A stretch of 64,000 nt of DNA from Tsuneonella flava (GCF_002870965.1 NZ_PHSO01000010.1:1-64000), one strand, 5' to 3'; positions 37,061 to 51,100 are shown, numbered from the stretch's first letter. Translations and numbers: made by a program. Notes: a model not told the origin generated them from the sequence alone.

Positions 37061-38611
37061 ATGAGGATCGAAATGTTCAAGACAAAAGCACTTCTGGGTA
37101 ATTCAGCGATGGCGCTGATCATGCTTCTCCCGTCACCTGCCATGGCGCAGGCTACGGACGAAGTGGGTGTCGAAATTCTCCAGCTTCTGGTCGATGAAGG
37201 GGTTATTCCTTTCGACAAGGCTCAGGCCATTCTCGACAAGGCCCGGCAGAACGCAGCTTTGCGTGCCGAAGCTGATGCTGCGGCCAAGGCTGAGGATGTC
37301 GTCAATGTCCCTTATGTCCCGGAAACCGTCCGGGATGAGATCAGGGAGGCCGTTCGCGACGATGTGGTGAAGACGGCAAAATCCGAAGGGTGGGTTTCGC
37401 CGAACACGCTTCCCGATTGGGTGAAGGCGGTACGGATTTCAGGCGATCTTCGGGTGCGTGGTCAGTTCGACAATTTCAGCGATAATAACTTTCCGTCCTT
37501 TCCCGATGGTAATGCCATCAATCAGGCGGGCGGCGTATCCAATTCAAACTTCCCGCTGCTCAATTCCACTTTTGATCGCAAGCGTGTGAATTATCGTGCA
37601 CGCATCGGCATCGATGCGCGGGTAGCAGATGGCATTCAGGTCGGTTTGCGCCTGGCTTCTGGCGACGAACCTGGTGCCATTTCGACAAATTCCACTTTCG
37701 GCAATTACTTTGATCGCAACACGCTCTGGGTCGATCGTGCCTTTGTCGACATCGAGCCAATTCAGGGCGCACATATCGTCGCAGGCCGCATGCCTAATCC
37801 TTTCTATTCCACCAGCCTGGTGTGGGATGAAGACATTAATCCGGAAGGTGTCGCGCTGAGTGTCGATCGCGAGATCGGCGGAGGACTTGGCGTCTTTGCA
37901 ACGGGCGGGTTCTTTCCCTTGCAGGAACGCGAAATTTATGACGACACCAACCTCTATGCAGGCCAGATTGGCATTCATTATGGCTCGAAGGATTCCTTCT
38001 TCGCCAAGCTTGGCGCGGGGTATTATTACTATGAGAATATTCAGAGCCTGAAGAACCCGGCAGACGGCTCGCGCATCAATGACTGGAGCGCGCCAGCCTA
38101 TGTTTCAAAGGGCAACTCCAACTTCAACATGCGCACCGATGGCCTGACCACTCTGGTCGGTCTGGCCTCGGAATATGAGTTGCTGTCGGGTACGGCGGAG
38201 GTCGGTTACCGGTCCGGCCCGCTGACGTTCAAATTGTCCGGCGAGGTCGTGAAGAATCTGGCGCTCGATAGAGCGACGATCAACGCGCTGCGCGGTGGTG
38301 AGCAAGGCGTCAAACCCGGTGATCTTGGTTGGTTGACGCGCCTTGAAGTCGGCTACCCTGTTATCTCGGAATTCGGGCAATGGCAGGTAGCTGCTGGATA
38401 TCGTCACGTCGAAACGGATGCCGTGCTCGACATCTTCACGGATTCAGATTTTGGCCTCGGGGGCACCGATGTCGAAGGCTATCAACTGGAAGCCTATTTC
38501 GGCGTTCACAAGAACACCTCTCTCGGAGTGCGTTGGCTGTCGTCGGACTCGATCGAACGAGCGCCCTTTTCGGTCGATGTGGTTCAGGTCGAACTGAACA
38601 CGCGGTTTTGA
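37061..38611 (+). CDS. putative outer-membrane porin
   Basis: 516 residues: signal peptide (LIMLLPSPAMAQ) and an N-terminal helical segment (VDEGVIPFDKAQAILDKARQ, about 25-100) that may bind peptidoglycan. A beta-barrel follows (VRISGDLRVRGQFDNF, RARIGIDARVADGIQVGLRLAS) ending QVELNTRF with terminal Phe. It matches the putative-porin family often found beside TPS/ExbB clusters. It may supply the exit path for small molecules or anchor the exoprotein; neither is shown. Confidence 0.85.
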   Translation: MRIEMFKTKALLGNSAMALIMLLPSPAMAQATDEVGVEILQLLVDEGVIPFDKAQAILDKARQNAALRAEADAAAKAEDVVNVPYVPETVRDEIREAVRDDVVKTAKSEGWVSPNTLPDWVKAVRISGDLRVRGQFDNFSDNNFPSFPDGNAINQAGGVSNSNFPLLNSTFDRKRVNYRARIGIDARVADGIQVGLRLASGDEPGAISTNSTFGNYFDRNTLWVDRAFVDIEPIQGAHIVAGRMPNPFYSTSLVWDEDINPEGVALSVDREIGGGLGVFATGGFFPLQEREIYDDTNLYAGQIGIHYGSKDSFFAKLGAGYYYYENIQSLKNPADGSRINDWSAPAYVSKGNSNFNMRTDGLTTLVGLASEYELLSGTAEVGYRSGPLTFKLSGEVVKNLALDRATINALRGGEQGVKPGDLGWLTRLEVGYPVISEFGQWQVAAGYRHVETDAVLDIFTDSDFGLGGTDVEGYQLEAYFGVHKNTSLGVRWLSSDSIERAPFSVDVVQVELNTRF

Positions 38612-38621
38612 GGAGGCGGGC

Positions 38622-39074
38622 ATGAAAAAGACACTCTTCATGGTTCTCGTGCTTTTTGCTTCCCCTGCCTTCGCCGAGACGCCTGGGGCCGTTTCGGAAA
38701 AGGTGGCGACACCAATCTCCCTTGATCCAGCGGAGCAGCTGGAGCGCAAGGAAGAAGAACTGCGCCGCATGACCCGGATCGCCGACAATGCACGAAAAGA
38801 GGTTGAGCGTTTGCGCGCGGACATCGCGCTCAAGGACGAGCTGATCGCGCTCGGGATCGAGCGTAACGCCGAGCTGTTCGCCATTACCCGCGAAGTGATC
38901 GACCAAGGGTTGAGCAAGCGGTCTGTCGAGCCTTTCCTGCAGACCCAACGGGTGAAGATGGAAAATCTTCAGCAGGACTATGTCGATCGCGCGCATGCCG
39001 CTCGAATTTACCCCGAGACGCTTCCCCCCAGTGTTCAACAGAAATTGGACCAAGAGGCCGCAGGGTCGAACTGA
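38622..39074 (+). CDS. exported coiled-coil protein
   Basis: 150 residues with signal peptide (LFMVLVLFASPAFAE) and a long amphipathic helix (EQLERKEEELRRMTRIADNA, KEVERLRADIALKDELIALG). It lies ten bases after the porin and 51 before the exoprotein. It could be a periplasmic chaperone or tether for the giant substrate; no named family recognised. Confidence 0.7.
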   Translation: MKKTLFMVLVLFASPAFAETPGAVSEKVATPISLDPAEQLERKEEELRRMTRIADNARKEVERLRADIALKDELIALGIERNAELFAITREVIDQGLSKRSVEPFLQTQRVKMENLQQDYVDRAHAARIYPETLPPSVQQKLDQEAAGSN

Positions 39075-39125
39075 TCGACCTCCATTCCCTCCTGGATGAC
39101 AAGCATTTTAAACAGGAATCTGTTC

Positions 39126-42100
39126 ATGTCCGTCACTATCGCCACCATTCGCAAGCGCCGTATCTCCGGTAAGCGTTTCAAACTTGGTACGAGCCTCGTT
39201 GCCCTTGCGGCCATGAACATGCTCGCACCGGTTTCCGCCAGAGCTGAGCAGCCTTTCGGCACACTGGTTGGGATGCAGGCGGGCCGTACCATAGGGGCGG
39301 ACGGTCAGGTTTCCGTCTGGCAAGGCGCGAACCTTCCGGTTCTCTCGAAGGAGGGCGACCGGGATCTGATGACAATCGTGCAGACCCAGAAAAAGGCCAT
39401 TCTCGACTGGGAAGATTTCCGCCTCCAAACTCAGGAAATCCTCGAGTTCCAGCAGCAGGCATCCGACTGGTTCGTCATCAATCGCGTGCATGGCAGTCAG
39501 GCTGCGGAAATTCACGGTGAAATCCGTGCGATCGGTTCGGTCTACGTCTTCAATGACAATGGCGTGCTGATTGGCGACGATGCGCTGATCAATACGCGGC
39601 AGCTTGTTGTCGGCTCGGGTATTTCGGACGTCGATATCGATGGCGATACGACGACATTCGTGCAGAGCCGGGCGAAAGCAGCGCTCGACTGGCAGAAATT
39701 CGAAGTGGCCACCGATCAGGTTCTGAAGTTCGAGCAGCAGGCCAAGGACTGGCTGGTCATCAATCGTGACCTGACCGAACCTGCGAATACCGGCAACGCT
39801 GCTGCTCTCGCCCAGGGTGATCTGACGCTTCACGGCACGATCGAAGCCAAGGGCATCGTCGTGCTTGAAGACAAGACCGGCTTCGATATCGGCGAAGACG
39901 CACAGATCAATGCCGAACGCTATTTTCTGACCCAGAACATCGCCGATGTGAACGTCGCGGGCAATGGCTTTGAATTCACCCAGGGTGATGAGCGGGCCAT
40001 CATCAACTGGAGCGACATGAATCTGGCGGAAGGCCAGAGCATTACCATCCATCAGAATGGTGATGACTGGATGGCGCTCAATCGCAGTATTGCGGGTGGT
40101 GTCGTTGCGCTCGACGGTACGATCAAGGCGGACGAAGGTCTGCTTCTGGTCGCGCGGGACGGCTTGGTGATCAACGGTGCTATCGAAGCCGGACAAGTCG
40201 TAGCGTCCGCTCTGGAAATCCGCGACACGGCTTTTCTGGGTTTCCATAATAAAGGAGGCGGGCTGTTTTCCTTCTCGGAAAACGATCAGAATAGTGCGCT
40301 ACGGCTGGACCCTACCTTCAGTAACAGTTGGATTTATCCAGAGCTGGGCCAGGGTAGTGCCGGCCAGACGGTGGAAGCCCGAACCGATCGCTATCTCAAT
40401 CTGCTGAATGACGAGCCGATAGTCGTCGATCCGAATGATGCACAGCATTATGCGGTCACGGTGGGTGCGGCGGGAAGCATCAGTACCGATGCAAAGGGCA
40501 AGATCATGCTCTTTGGTCCCAATGTCTACAATAAGGGGGTGCTGAGTGTTCGGGATGAAGGCCAGGTCATCCTGGCTGCCGGTGAGAACATCTTCATAGA
40601 CAGCCAGGATGGTGTCAATCTGGATGTCTACACCAGCGGTTATAACCCATTGGACGTGACCAACAGTCAGGTTTCATTGAACTATCTGGCACCAGCCTTC
40701 CTTAATGTTCAGTATGACCGGAGCACCCGGCGCTATTATGCGCAGGACAGCGTCATTCCGACGGAGTGGGTCGATTTCGTCAACACCATGACCGGAGGCT
40801 CGTATCAGGCGGGTGACCTGCTGCCGGGCACGGTCGGCGATACTCTGGTCGGCCTTAACGGTTCGTCGGAAAATCTTGTTTCCGACTATGTCGATGCCCT
40901 GCGCGCCGCGCGCGTGCGGGATATCGGTTTTACCGCCGTCAATGAAGGCATCATCACCGGCACAGGTGGCAGCGATGTCACTATGCGCGGCTGGGATGTC
41001 GAGCAGAACGGTGCGATCACGCTGACATCCACCGCCAATTTCCGCGCTCTGATCGACCTCCAGGCCGTGATGCAGGATCAGGCGGTCACAAATGGTACGC
41101 TCGAAAATAACCTCGCGGGCAATGGCACGGTAGTTTTTGGCAAAGGCAGCCTGACCCAGATAACGCCAGATCTTGATGCGGACGATACTTTACCGCTGAC
41201 CCAGGGAAATCAGTCGGTCGGCAATTTGTTCGTTGCCGGCCAATATGTGCACCTTCAGGATGACTCGCTGATTTACATGCCTTCGGGCACTGCGGAATTC
41301 TATGTGGACGCCGACGCCACGGTGCTTGATCCCTTGGGGGCGAGCGGTAACGCCAACAGCCAGGATGGATCGCGCTTCCTGATGGAAGGCGGCGCGACCA
41401 TCGACCTGTCGGGTTGGGATGTCACCCGCGAGATGGGCTATCATCAGGTGACAGGTACGGTTTATGTCGCCCAGCTCGCGGATTCGCCTGTGCAGGATGG
41501 TGGGCCGTTGTATCGTAAGGAAATTTCGGTCGACCGGCGTTACGGTACGGAGATTGTCGACTGGGAAACCTTCGACAATCTCAACCAGCTAACCCTTGAT
41601 CAGATGATCGTCGATGGTGGCACGCTGAAAATCGCCGTTGGTGACGATTTCATCATGAAATCAGGCGCGGTCATTGACGTGTCGGGCGGGTCGATCACTT
41701 ATGACGAAGGCTATGTCTATACCACGCTGTTGCGCCGGCTTGATGGCAGCATCATCGACATTCGCGAGGCTGATCCCGACGAAATCTACATGGGGCTTGC
41801 CAATGAGTGGGTCGTTTACGACCCTAAATGGGGGAAGCAGGAAACCTACTATGTCCCGCTTATGTCATCGTCGAGCGGGCAGTGGGAGGATAGCTATGTC
41901 GAAGGCGGTAACGCCGGTACGGTGAATGTCTGGGCACCCGACGGTGTCTATCAGGGCACGTTCCTGGGCGATGTAACCGTTGGTAAATACCAGAAAATCA
42001 ACCAGCCTGACGCTGGCGCGCTGATTATCAACGCTTATGGCGAATATGACGAGGACTATCTCAGCCAGCGATTGCTGATTGCCAACGCGATGGCGCAGCT

Positions 42101-45100
42101 GGACGGAGACTTCGGTTTATATGACAGCCTGACGTCGGTTTATGGCGATCTGTTCGGCGAGGAAGAGGAACGCACGGGTTCCTATGATGCCGAAGGAAAT
42201 CTGACTTTGCTATCGGCTGACCTGTTCGAGCGTTCGACAATGGGGCGCTATGAGTTGACCCAATATTTCTTGGGAGAGGGGCAGAGCTTTGCCGGTAAGG
42301 GTGAGGGCGCATACGGCAACTATTACAGCGTGGTCGAGGATGGGGTTGACCTGAATTTCGCGAACGGAGCGACCTTCGATCTGATCGGGACCGGAGCAAT
42401 GTATTTCGGTGGTTCTCTCACCACCAACGGTGGCGATGTCGCGCTGCGCGGGCAGGGGATCACCTTTGCCGCAGACAGTTTCATCGATACCAGTGCGGCC
42501 TGGTACAGCGAATTCGAACTCTATGATTATGTTCCGCTGGCCGATCGACCGATCGTCGATGGCGGCGACATCATGATCATGGGCTTTTATAACGACCAGA
42601 TCGTGAATGAGGCGGATGCCGACTATGCCTTCGTCATTCCCGAGACGGTTGGTTTGAGCGCCAATGGGGGCGGATATCTGGACCGCGAGGGCAATCTGAC
42701 CGCGGGCAAGGGTGGCGATATCTATATCCGCAACTTCATGGCGCTGGGCGATAGCGTCGACCTGTCCGGCGCGTTCAACGCCCAATCCTATGGTCTTGGC
42801 GGCAACGGCCAGTTCACGCTTGAAACAAGCGGCGAAATCTATGTTGGCGATGAATTGCCGGAGGATTTGGAAAACCGGCATATCACCGCGCTGATTGCAC
42901 CGGATTTCTATGAAAACATGCCGTTTTCGGGCGTCTATCTGAGCGCGCCGAAAGTCACAATCGCGCCGGGCATGAACATTTCCGCTACAAAGGCGACGAT
43001 GCAGCTCGATCCGGCGACATTGCTGGACGGCGTCCCATCCGCCTGGTTGGCGGAACCGGGCGCGGATATTCTGGACGTAACCACTATCGGCTATGTTGAG
43101 CCAGGTTATCGCGATGCGGCCTTGCAGGACGGGGCCGACCTAGCCTTTACACCTTATATTTTCTCCGATGACTATACGCAGATCAGCCTGATCCATCTGA
43201 ATACCTTTGGGGAGGATGGAGATGTACGGGATGGAGCCCTCCTGCCTGAGGATTCGTCCATCACGGTCAATCCCGGCGGCAGCATCCTCTACTACGGCAA
43301 TGTTGCGGGGACGCTCGAGGCGCCAGCTGGCACGATTTCGCTTGGTGGCGTGCTTTCAAGCACAGCGCGCATATTGGCACCGGGAGCGGTGCGGATCACC
43401 GATCGTACGCTTGACAGCAATGGAAATGAACTCGTTAGCGGCATCGTTCTCGATGGCGGCGTCGTCAATTCCGGCGGAAGCGCCATGTATTCGCTGATCG
43501 CGGAAGACGGCGCAATTATCGATGTTTCCGGGACAAGCGCGGAACTGAACATTGCGAAAGGTGTGGGCGGCAGTGTCGTTCGCGAACTGACAACGATCGC
43601 TTCTGATGGCGGTTCGGTCAATTTCAGCGGTTCCTCGCTGGATGTGAACAACATCACCTTCCTGGCATCGGGCGGCGGTGAGGGCGCACGAGGTGGGACC
43701 TTCACATTGCAATGGATTTCGGGCGATTATGAAGCGGTTGCCACCAACACCGGGGCACGCCTGAAGAGCGCATTGTCCGGCACGTATCGGCTCAAGGGCG
43801 GTGGCTGGCAATATGGTCTGGCCGGCGTCGATCTTTCCACGATCGATTGGGGATATACCGGCAACGGAGGCGATTATTTCGTCAGTGACAGCCTCGATTT
43901 TGCGGAAGGAACCTATCTTCCCGAACTCACTTCTATTCAGGCGGATTACGATGCTTGGTACAATGCTCAGGCCAGTGCGCCTGCCCCCATTTTCTACATT
44001 GGTGAAGGGGAGTTGCCGGCGTTGCCGGATTATGCGGGATTGCCGCAAATCGATCCGGCGTTCCTGACGCTTTACGAAGCACTTGGCTATGGCCTGCCGA
44101 CCTTGAGCACTGAGCAGACATCGATGTCGCTTTCGCCGCAGAACATCGCGGCGGGCGGCTTCAGCAGTGTGCAGATCGCTGCAAGCAGTGCGATGGTGGT
44201 TTCCGGGAAATCTCAGCTTGGAGGGCTGGCAGACGATGGCAGTTATCTGATCGATGAAGTCGTTTTGTCGGCTTCCAACATCTACGGTCAGGCCGATGCC
44301 GATTTCACCATATTGGCCAATACGGTGCGGCTGCTGGATAGCGGCACGCTGAACGAAAATGGCGGCAATCTCCCGACGGATGTCGACGAAGCGCGTTTTG
44401 CGGCGGCAATTGAGGCGCTGGGAGTGTCCGCGGACAATGTTGACACATCGTTTGCTGTCGAGGCGGGGAGGCTGATCGATATCACTTCTGCCGATTTCCT
44501 TGGTTTCGAGGATGTGACGCTCAACAGCGGGGGCGATATTCGCTTCACGCCGACGATTCCTTATGTGAAGAGTTTTGATACGCCGGAAGGTGCGCTTGTC
44601 GCCTCGGGTAATCTCACACTCAAGGCGGATCAGCTTTACGCTGCATCGGGCCGCATCTTCACGGTAGAAGCGGGCGATACGCTCACCATCCTGCCGCCAG
44701 ATGAAGGCTCGGACATCAACAAGGTGCCGCTGGAAGGCGGGGCCAGCCTGACCTTGCGCGCGCCGCGCATCGTGCAGGGTGGCATCGTCCGTTCGCCGCT
44801 TGGCTCCATCACGCTGGAATCCTGGGATGACGGCAGCGAGGGAGCGGACAGCATCAGCCTGCTGGCGGGAAGCCTCACCTCCGTTTCGGCTGACGGCAAT
44901 ATCATCCCCTATGGCACGCTGCAGAACGGCGACACGTGGGTTGATCCCTTCACCAAGGAAGAGTTGACCTATCTGCCCGATCGCACCGTCACTATCGCGG
45001 GCAATGTGATTGATTTTGCCGAAGGAGCAGTGGTGGACATTTCCGCGGGCGGCGATCTGGTGGCCAGCGAATTCGTGGCGGGTGTCGGCGGCACGACGGA

Positions 45101-48100
45101 CTGGCTGACCGGCTATCGCAATGAGGACTATGAGTGGGTTGCTGATAGCTCCGGGATCTTCGCTATCATTCCCGGCTACGATGGGGATGTGACGCCGCTG
45201 GGTACGGGCAATGGCTATGGCGCGCAGGATCTGGGTAAAATCTATCTGTCCGGCGCGAACGCCTACGGGTTGCCCGAGGGCGAATATACGCTGCTTCCGG
45301 CTGAATATGCGAGCTTGCCGGGCGCTTATCGGGTCACCGCGAATCACCAATATGGCGATTATGGCAATATGGTGCTGGGCACGACCGCGCCCAAGGCGGA
45401 CGGCTCGGTCATTCAGGCAGGCTATCGCTTTACTGCCAATGCCGATGGTTCGGTGCAATATCGCGACCCATATACCAATGGCTATCTGGTAATGAGCGGG
45501 GAAGTGCTGGCCAAGCGGTCCACCTACAACACTGCCAGCGCGACGAGCTATTTCGACTCTGAAGCCTTCCTTGCGGCTGCGCTGCGGACCAATCTGGAAG
45601 TGGACTCCCTCCCACGCACGCCAAATGACGGCGGCGGACTGGCGTTCGTCGCTGGCTCCTCGCTGACACTTGATGGTGCGATCGATGCAGAAGCAGCCGA
45701 AGGTGGCAAGGGTGGCTATCTCGATATTGTCTCGGGGAATATTCTGGTGTCCGGTGCGGAGACGGATTTATCTGCCTATGCCGACTATTTGGTGCTGGAC
45801 GCGGATAAGCTGGCCAGCTTCGGCGTGGAAAGCCTTCTGTTGGGCGGCAGCCGGTATCAGACCGACACTGGCACGGCGATTGCCGTGGGCGCAGGCGATC
45901 TGGTGATCGATACGGCCGGAGGCACGCTGTCGGGTGCGGACATGATCTTTGCCGCGATCGGGGGGGTTACCGTCAAATCCGGTTCAGTCGTCGAAGCGAC
46001 GGGCGGATTGACCTCTCCGACCGAAGCCTATCGCATTGATGCGGCCTATGGCCTGTTCCAGACCGGGCAGAGCACGCCCTCGACCAATGACGATGTATTC
46101 GTCCATGCCGATCTCGACCGGGGCGCGCTGTTGCATGTTTCGGCGGGTGAACGGGCAGAATTCCTGCGCGACAGTGCCGCAGTCGATGCGATGGCGGAAC
46201 TGCTGGCCAATCCGGCGGCGCTGGCTGCGGCTAACGCCAAGCGCGCGTCGGAAGGGCTGGCCCCGATCAGCGCCAAAGGAGGCTTGCTGACTATCGAGGA
46301 TGGCGCTGCGCTTCTCAGCAGCCGTTCGCTCGTGCTCGATGCGACTGCGGACACCGTGTTGGCCGGCGGCGCGACGCTGGGCGCGAAACAGATCACGGCA
46401 TCGGCTTCTCAGGTTAGCATTGGTGATGTTCCGGCGGTTCTTTCCGGCCTGATCTTCACTGGCGACACGGCGGCGGTGCTCTCAAGCGCTGAAGATGTCG
46501 CGCTCAAGAGCTATTCGAGCATCGATTTTTACGGCGATGTGGAATTCGTGACTGAAGGCGATCTTACGCTGGATGCGCGTGAAATCCGCTTGCTTGACAA
46601 TATGGGCGGCACGGCCCGCATCCAGGCGGGCAACCTCACACTCGCCAACAGCAACGGCGGGCAGGCGGTTGCCACGGGCGGCAGTGCCGGACTGGTGATG
46701 ACCGCTGAAAACATCACGCTGTCGGGCGGGATGAAGGCCATCTCCGGCGCCGATGACGTAACCCTCACCGCCACGGGGCGGATGATGGGCCGGGATGATG
46801 GCGGGCTTACCCTGCCGGGCAATCTGACGCTGGAGGCCGGGCAACTTACCGTGAACAGCGGCGATGCGCTGGCGGTGAATGCGGCGGGCCTGATTACGGT
46901 CAACCAGGTGGAAGGCGCGGAAATTGCGGCGGCGGACAGTTTCGGCGCCACGCTGGCGCTGAACGGGTCCGCCATCGCCCATAACGGCCGGATCGCGCTC
47001 AATGGCGGCACGGTTTCGATGCTGGCGCGCGATGGCGATATCGCCTTGAGCGAAGGCAGCGTGGTTGATGTTTCCGGCACGTCCTTTGCGCTCTACGATG
47101 TCACCATCGGTGTCGACGCGGGCAGGGTCAACCTTACCGCCGATCATGGCGATGTGGTACAGGCCGAAGGCGCGCTGATCGACATTTCGGGCGGCGAAGC
47201 GGCCGATGCCGGGGCGCTTGCCATCTCGGTGGTGGAAGGCAATGCGCTGCTGAACGGCACGCTCAGCGGCGGCGCGGCGGAAGGCCGTTCGGCGGGGGAT
47301 TTCGACCTACTGATCGGTTCGCTGGCCGATTTTGGTGGGCTGAGCGATACGCTGACCGCTGGCGGGCTGAACGGGCAGCGCAGCTTCGAAATCCTTTCCG
47401 GCGATGTCACGCTGGACGGCACGACCGAAGTGGAAGGGCTGTCGCTGGTCGTGAATGACGGCGCGATCCATGTGACGGGCAGCGTCACCACCACGGGCGC
47501 AAAGGGCGGTACGATTGCGCTGGCGGCATCGGAGGATGTCACGCTGGCGGGCGGTTCCGCGTTGGTCGCGGCGGCAACAGCCCAGGGCGGCGCGGGCGGC
47601 AAGGTGCGGATCGAAACCGCAGGGACCAATGGCGGCGCGATCTCGATGGCCTCCGGCGCGCTGATCGATGTCAGCGGCATGGCTGGGCCGGAAGGCGAGG
47701 AAGCGCAGGGCGGCCTTGTTCATTTCCGCGCGCCGCAGATTGGCTCCAACGATGTCGCGATCACGCAGCTTGCGGGCACGATTACTGGCGCGGATCGGGC
47801 CGTGGCGGAAGCCTATGCGGTCTATGAGGACGTCGCTGTCATCGACCAGGCCGTGATCGACACGGTGGAAGGCGATGCGAGTGATTTCATGAACGCGGCG
47901 CTGGCCAATGGGGTGGAAAACCGGCTCGGTTCCGTCTCACTCATCCCCGGCATCGATATCCGCAATCAGGGCGATATCGAACTGGCCCAGGAATGGGACT
48001 TGTCCTCCCTGCGTTTCGGGCCGGACGATCGCGCGGGCGTGCTTTCGCTGCGCGCTTCGGGCGATCTGCTGATCAACGCCAATCTGACGGATTCCGATAC

Positions 48101-51100
48101 GGCCAGCGGTTCCAACTGGGATATCAATCTGGTTGCGGGCGCCAATCTGGACAGTCCGGCCGTGCTGGCGGTTCTGACGCAGAGCCTGCTGGCGGATGGT
48201 ACGGGTTCGGTGATTATCGGCGGTGAGGTGGATGCACTCGACATCACGATGCTCAATGCCAATGACTACGACATGACCATTGAGGTTGGCGGAGTTGATT
48301 ACGCGTCAGGCTTCTCTGAGCTGTTTTCTATCATCGATGGGTGGATTTTCTCGAAAGGCATTACTCTTCCTGACGCGGAGGTGATGGAATATTACTACTC
48401 AGCAGAGGATGTTGTTTTTAATCAAGGCGGCATTCCTGATGACTATGTTGAAGGATATTATTTAATTAAGAATTTCCTGGAAACGAATCCAGAATATTAC
48501 GCCGTGCAATCGAGTAATGCTACTAGGACATACTATGCCGGTCTGACTTATATCAACTCTCGTATCCTGAGGGATGCAGAGGCTTTGTCCGAACTTTCTG
48601 ATGAAGCGGTGGTGAAGTTGACCGAATTATACGGACGCAGAGTGAACGGGAATGAGGAGAATAATAAGCCATATTATGTCGAATTTGTGAACTATATGCT
48701 GGGAAATTACCCGGATGTTATTAACAAATATTATTTTGAAATTGAACAATCCGTTGATGCAGCGCCATATTATTTGCGAGTGAATGGGGCGGAGAGTGCT
48801 CTCTATAATCTCAACGCCGACGGCTCTCTCGGCGTTGAACTGGAGCGTGATTTCACTACCGGAAAATATATCGATCCGGTCACTGGCGCGCTGATCGAAT
48901 ATGCGGCGGGCGCTAAAGATTATGCCGATACGGATTATTATACCCGTGATCCCCTGGACTGGATCGTTTCCTGGCGGTCAAACTACGACAATGATGACTA
49001 CGCCACGCTTGTGCAGACCTATAACCCTCAGGGTTATGTGGTCGGCACCAACGGTGCGGCTATTGCTGTGGCGGCCGGGCGCGATCTGGTGCTGGAACAG
49101 CGACCTTCTTCGCTTCAGACGACGGGTGCTGGGTCTTCGATCATGGTCGATGTCGCGGGCGATATCATCGCGCATGACGATGTGGCCAAGACTGTTGCGA
49201 CCGATATTCTGACTGAAGGCAGCGCCTTCATCGCTGCTGGTGGCAAGATCGACAATCTCTCAGTCATGGCCATGGACATGGATGTACGTGCGGGTGGCGA
49301 CATCGCCGGGGGCATTTATGATGTTACCGGCACTGCCCGCATCACCTCTGGCGGAGCCATCGTTTCAGGCAGTGAGGTTGTTCTGCTGTCCACCGCAGAT
49401 CCGATCGTTCCCTATGATGATTGTCCGTCGAGCAGCGAATTGTGCCATTACGATCAGGATCCGACTGATGTGATCCGACACAATCCGTTCTACACCCTGT
49501 TCTACGCCAATGAAGCGGGCGATCTGCAAGTGAAGTCGGCCGGTGACCTCAACATCGAAACCGCGACCGGCGGGGCGGAAGCCCGCGTGGCTTTCTATTC
49601 GGCGGGCGGCGATATCGTAACGCGCAATAATGATTATAATATCACGTCGGCGGCCCTGCATGATGAAATTGGCAGTCCTTATTATATCAGTTACAGCAGC
49701 CAGAGGAGTGTCAATGTTCCCAATACTACCGTGACGGCGCAGACATGGGGCGGCACGGTGGAACTAGTCGCGGCCGGCGGTGATGTGAACATTCTGGGCG
49801 GTTTTGCCATGGCGCCCTATCAATATGGCAATCTCGATGTTCTCGCGCAGGGCAGCGTCCAGATCGGCACTTACCAGCGGGCTGCAGACGTTCTGGACGT
49901 GCAGACATCAGCCGCCGAACGTGCGGCGCGTGAGGTTCGCATATGGACGGGCAACTATCATAGTGCGATCTCAGGCATTTATTCGACCAGTGATCTCGTC
50001 ACCCAGGACGATGCGTTTTACCAAGGTTATGCTGCGCGGCCCGCAGGCCTGAACCTATTGCTGCATGAAGGGGATAGTGAACCAAGCCGGATCTATACTG
50101 GGGCAGGTAACATCAATCTTTTGGGCGGGGTTTATTCTGCTGAACAGACATGGATAAAATCGGGCGGCAATATCTATTTCCCGCAACTGCTCGTACGTCA
50201 CAGCCAAGCCAGTGATGTAACGCAGGTCACGGCCGCCGGGGGCATTTATTTCAGCGACTATATCGCGCCAACAACACCGGCCGCGACCTTGTCAGGCCTG
50301 GGTGGCTATATCGCGGCTTTTGGTGAGGGCAGGCTGGAAATCGAAGCCGGGACAGATCTCTGGATACCGGATAACGCCAGAGGTATCACCAGCGATGTGC
50401 TGATGGATATGGTCCGCATCGACAATTCCGGCCATTTCGGCTTTGTGGAGATCGACCCGGACATGAAGTCCGCCGATATTTCCATCAGTGTCGGCTATAA
50501 CCAAAGGCCGGACTATGAAGCCTTCGAGGCGGCCTATTTCGACCCCGAATTCATGGCCGACATGGCGGATTATCTCCGCGTTGATCTGGGTAGCGGGGAG
50601 GAACTGCCCTTCTATCTGTTCGACAGCTATTATGCGCGCGGCAACGGTGCCAAGGCTGAAGTCGTAACGGGTGAAATGGCGGGAGGCTTCGTCAATTATA
50701 TTCGCTCCCTGCAAGGGCTGGAGGCTCTGCCCGACGAGGCAGCACAGCGCAATTATCTGGATACGGCCTGGGAGTACTGGGTGAACCTGCCTGCCGCGCA
50801 GGAAACCCCTTTCGATGCCCTCATCCCGCGCTACACGGCGGCGCAGTCGGCTCAAGAGGGGCTGAAAGGCGAGTATTTCCTGCCTGAGCAGCGTCAGGGT
50901 CTCGTCAACTATGTCCGCGAGCTTCAGGGGCTGGAGGCTCTGGCCTCTGCCGAAGAGCAGGCCGCCTATATGGATGAGGCGCTGGCCTATTGGGATGGTC
51001 TGAATACCGTCTACAAGACGCCGTTTTACCGCTCCGTACTCTTCCTCGAAATGCGTACCTCCAGCCGAGAGGCGAACGACCTGGACAGCGACCGCGCCGG

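Noticed and set aside
43356-45458. 700-codon minus-strand frame inside the exoprotein gene
   Set aside because: Arises from the repetitive coding sequence on the other strand.
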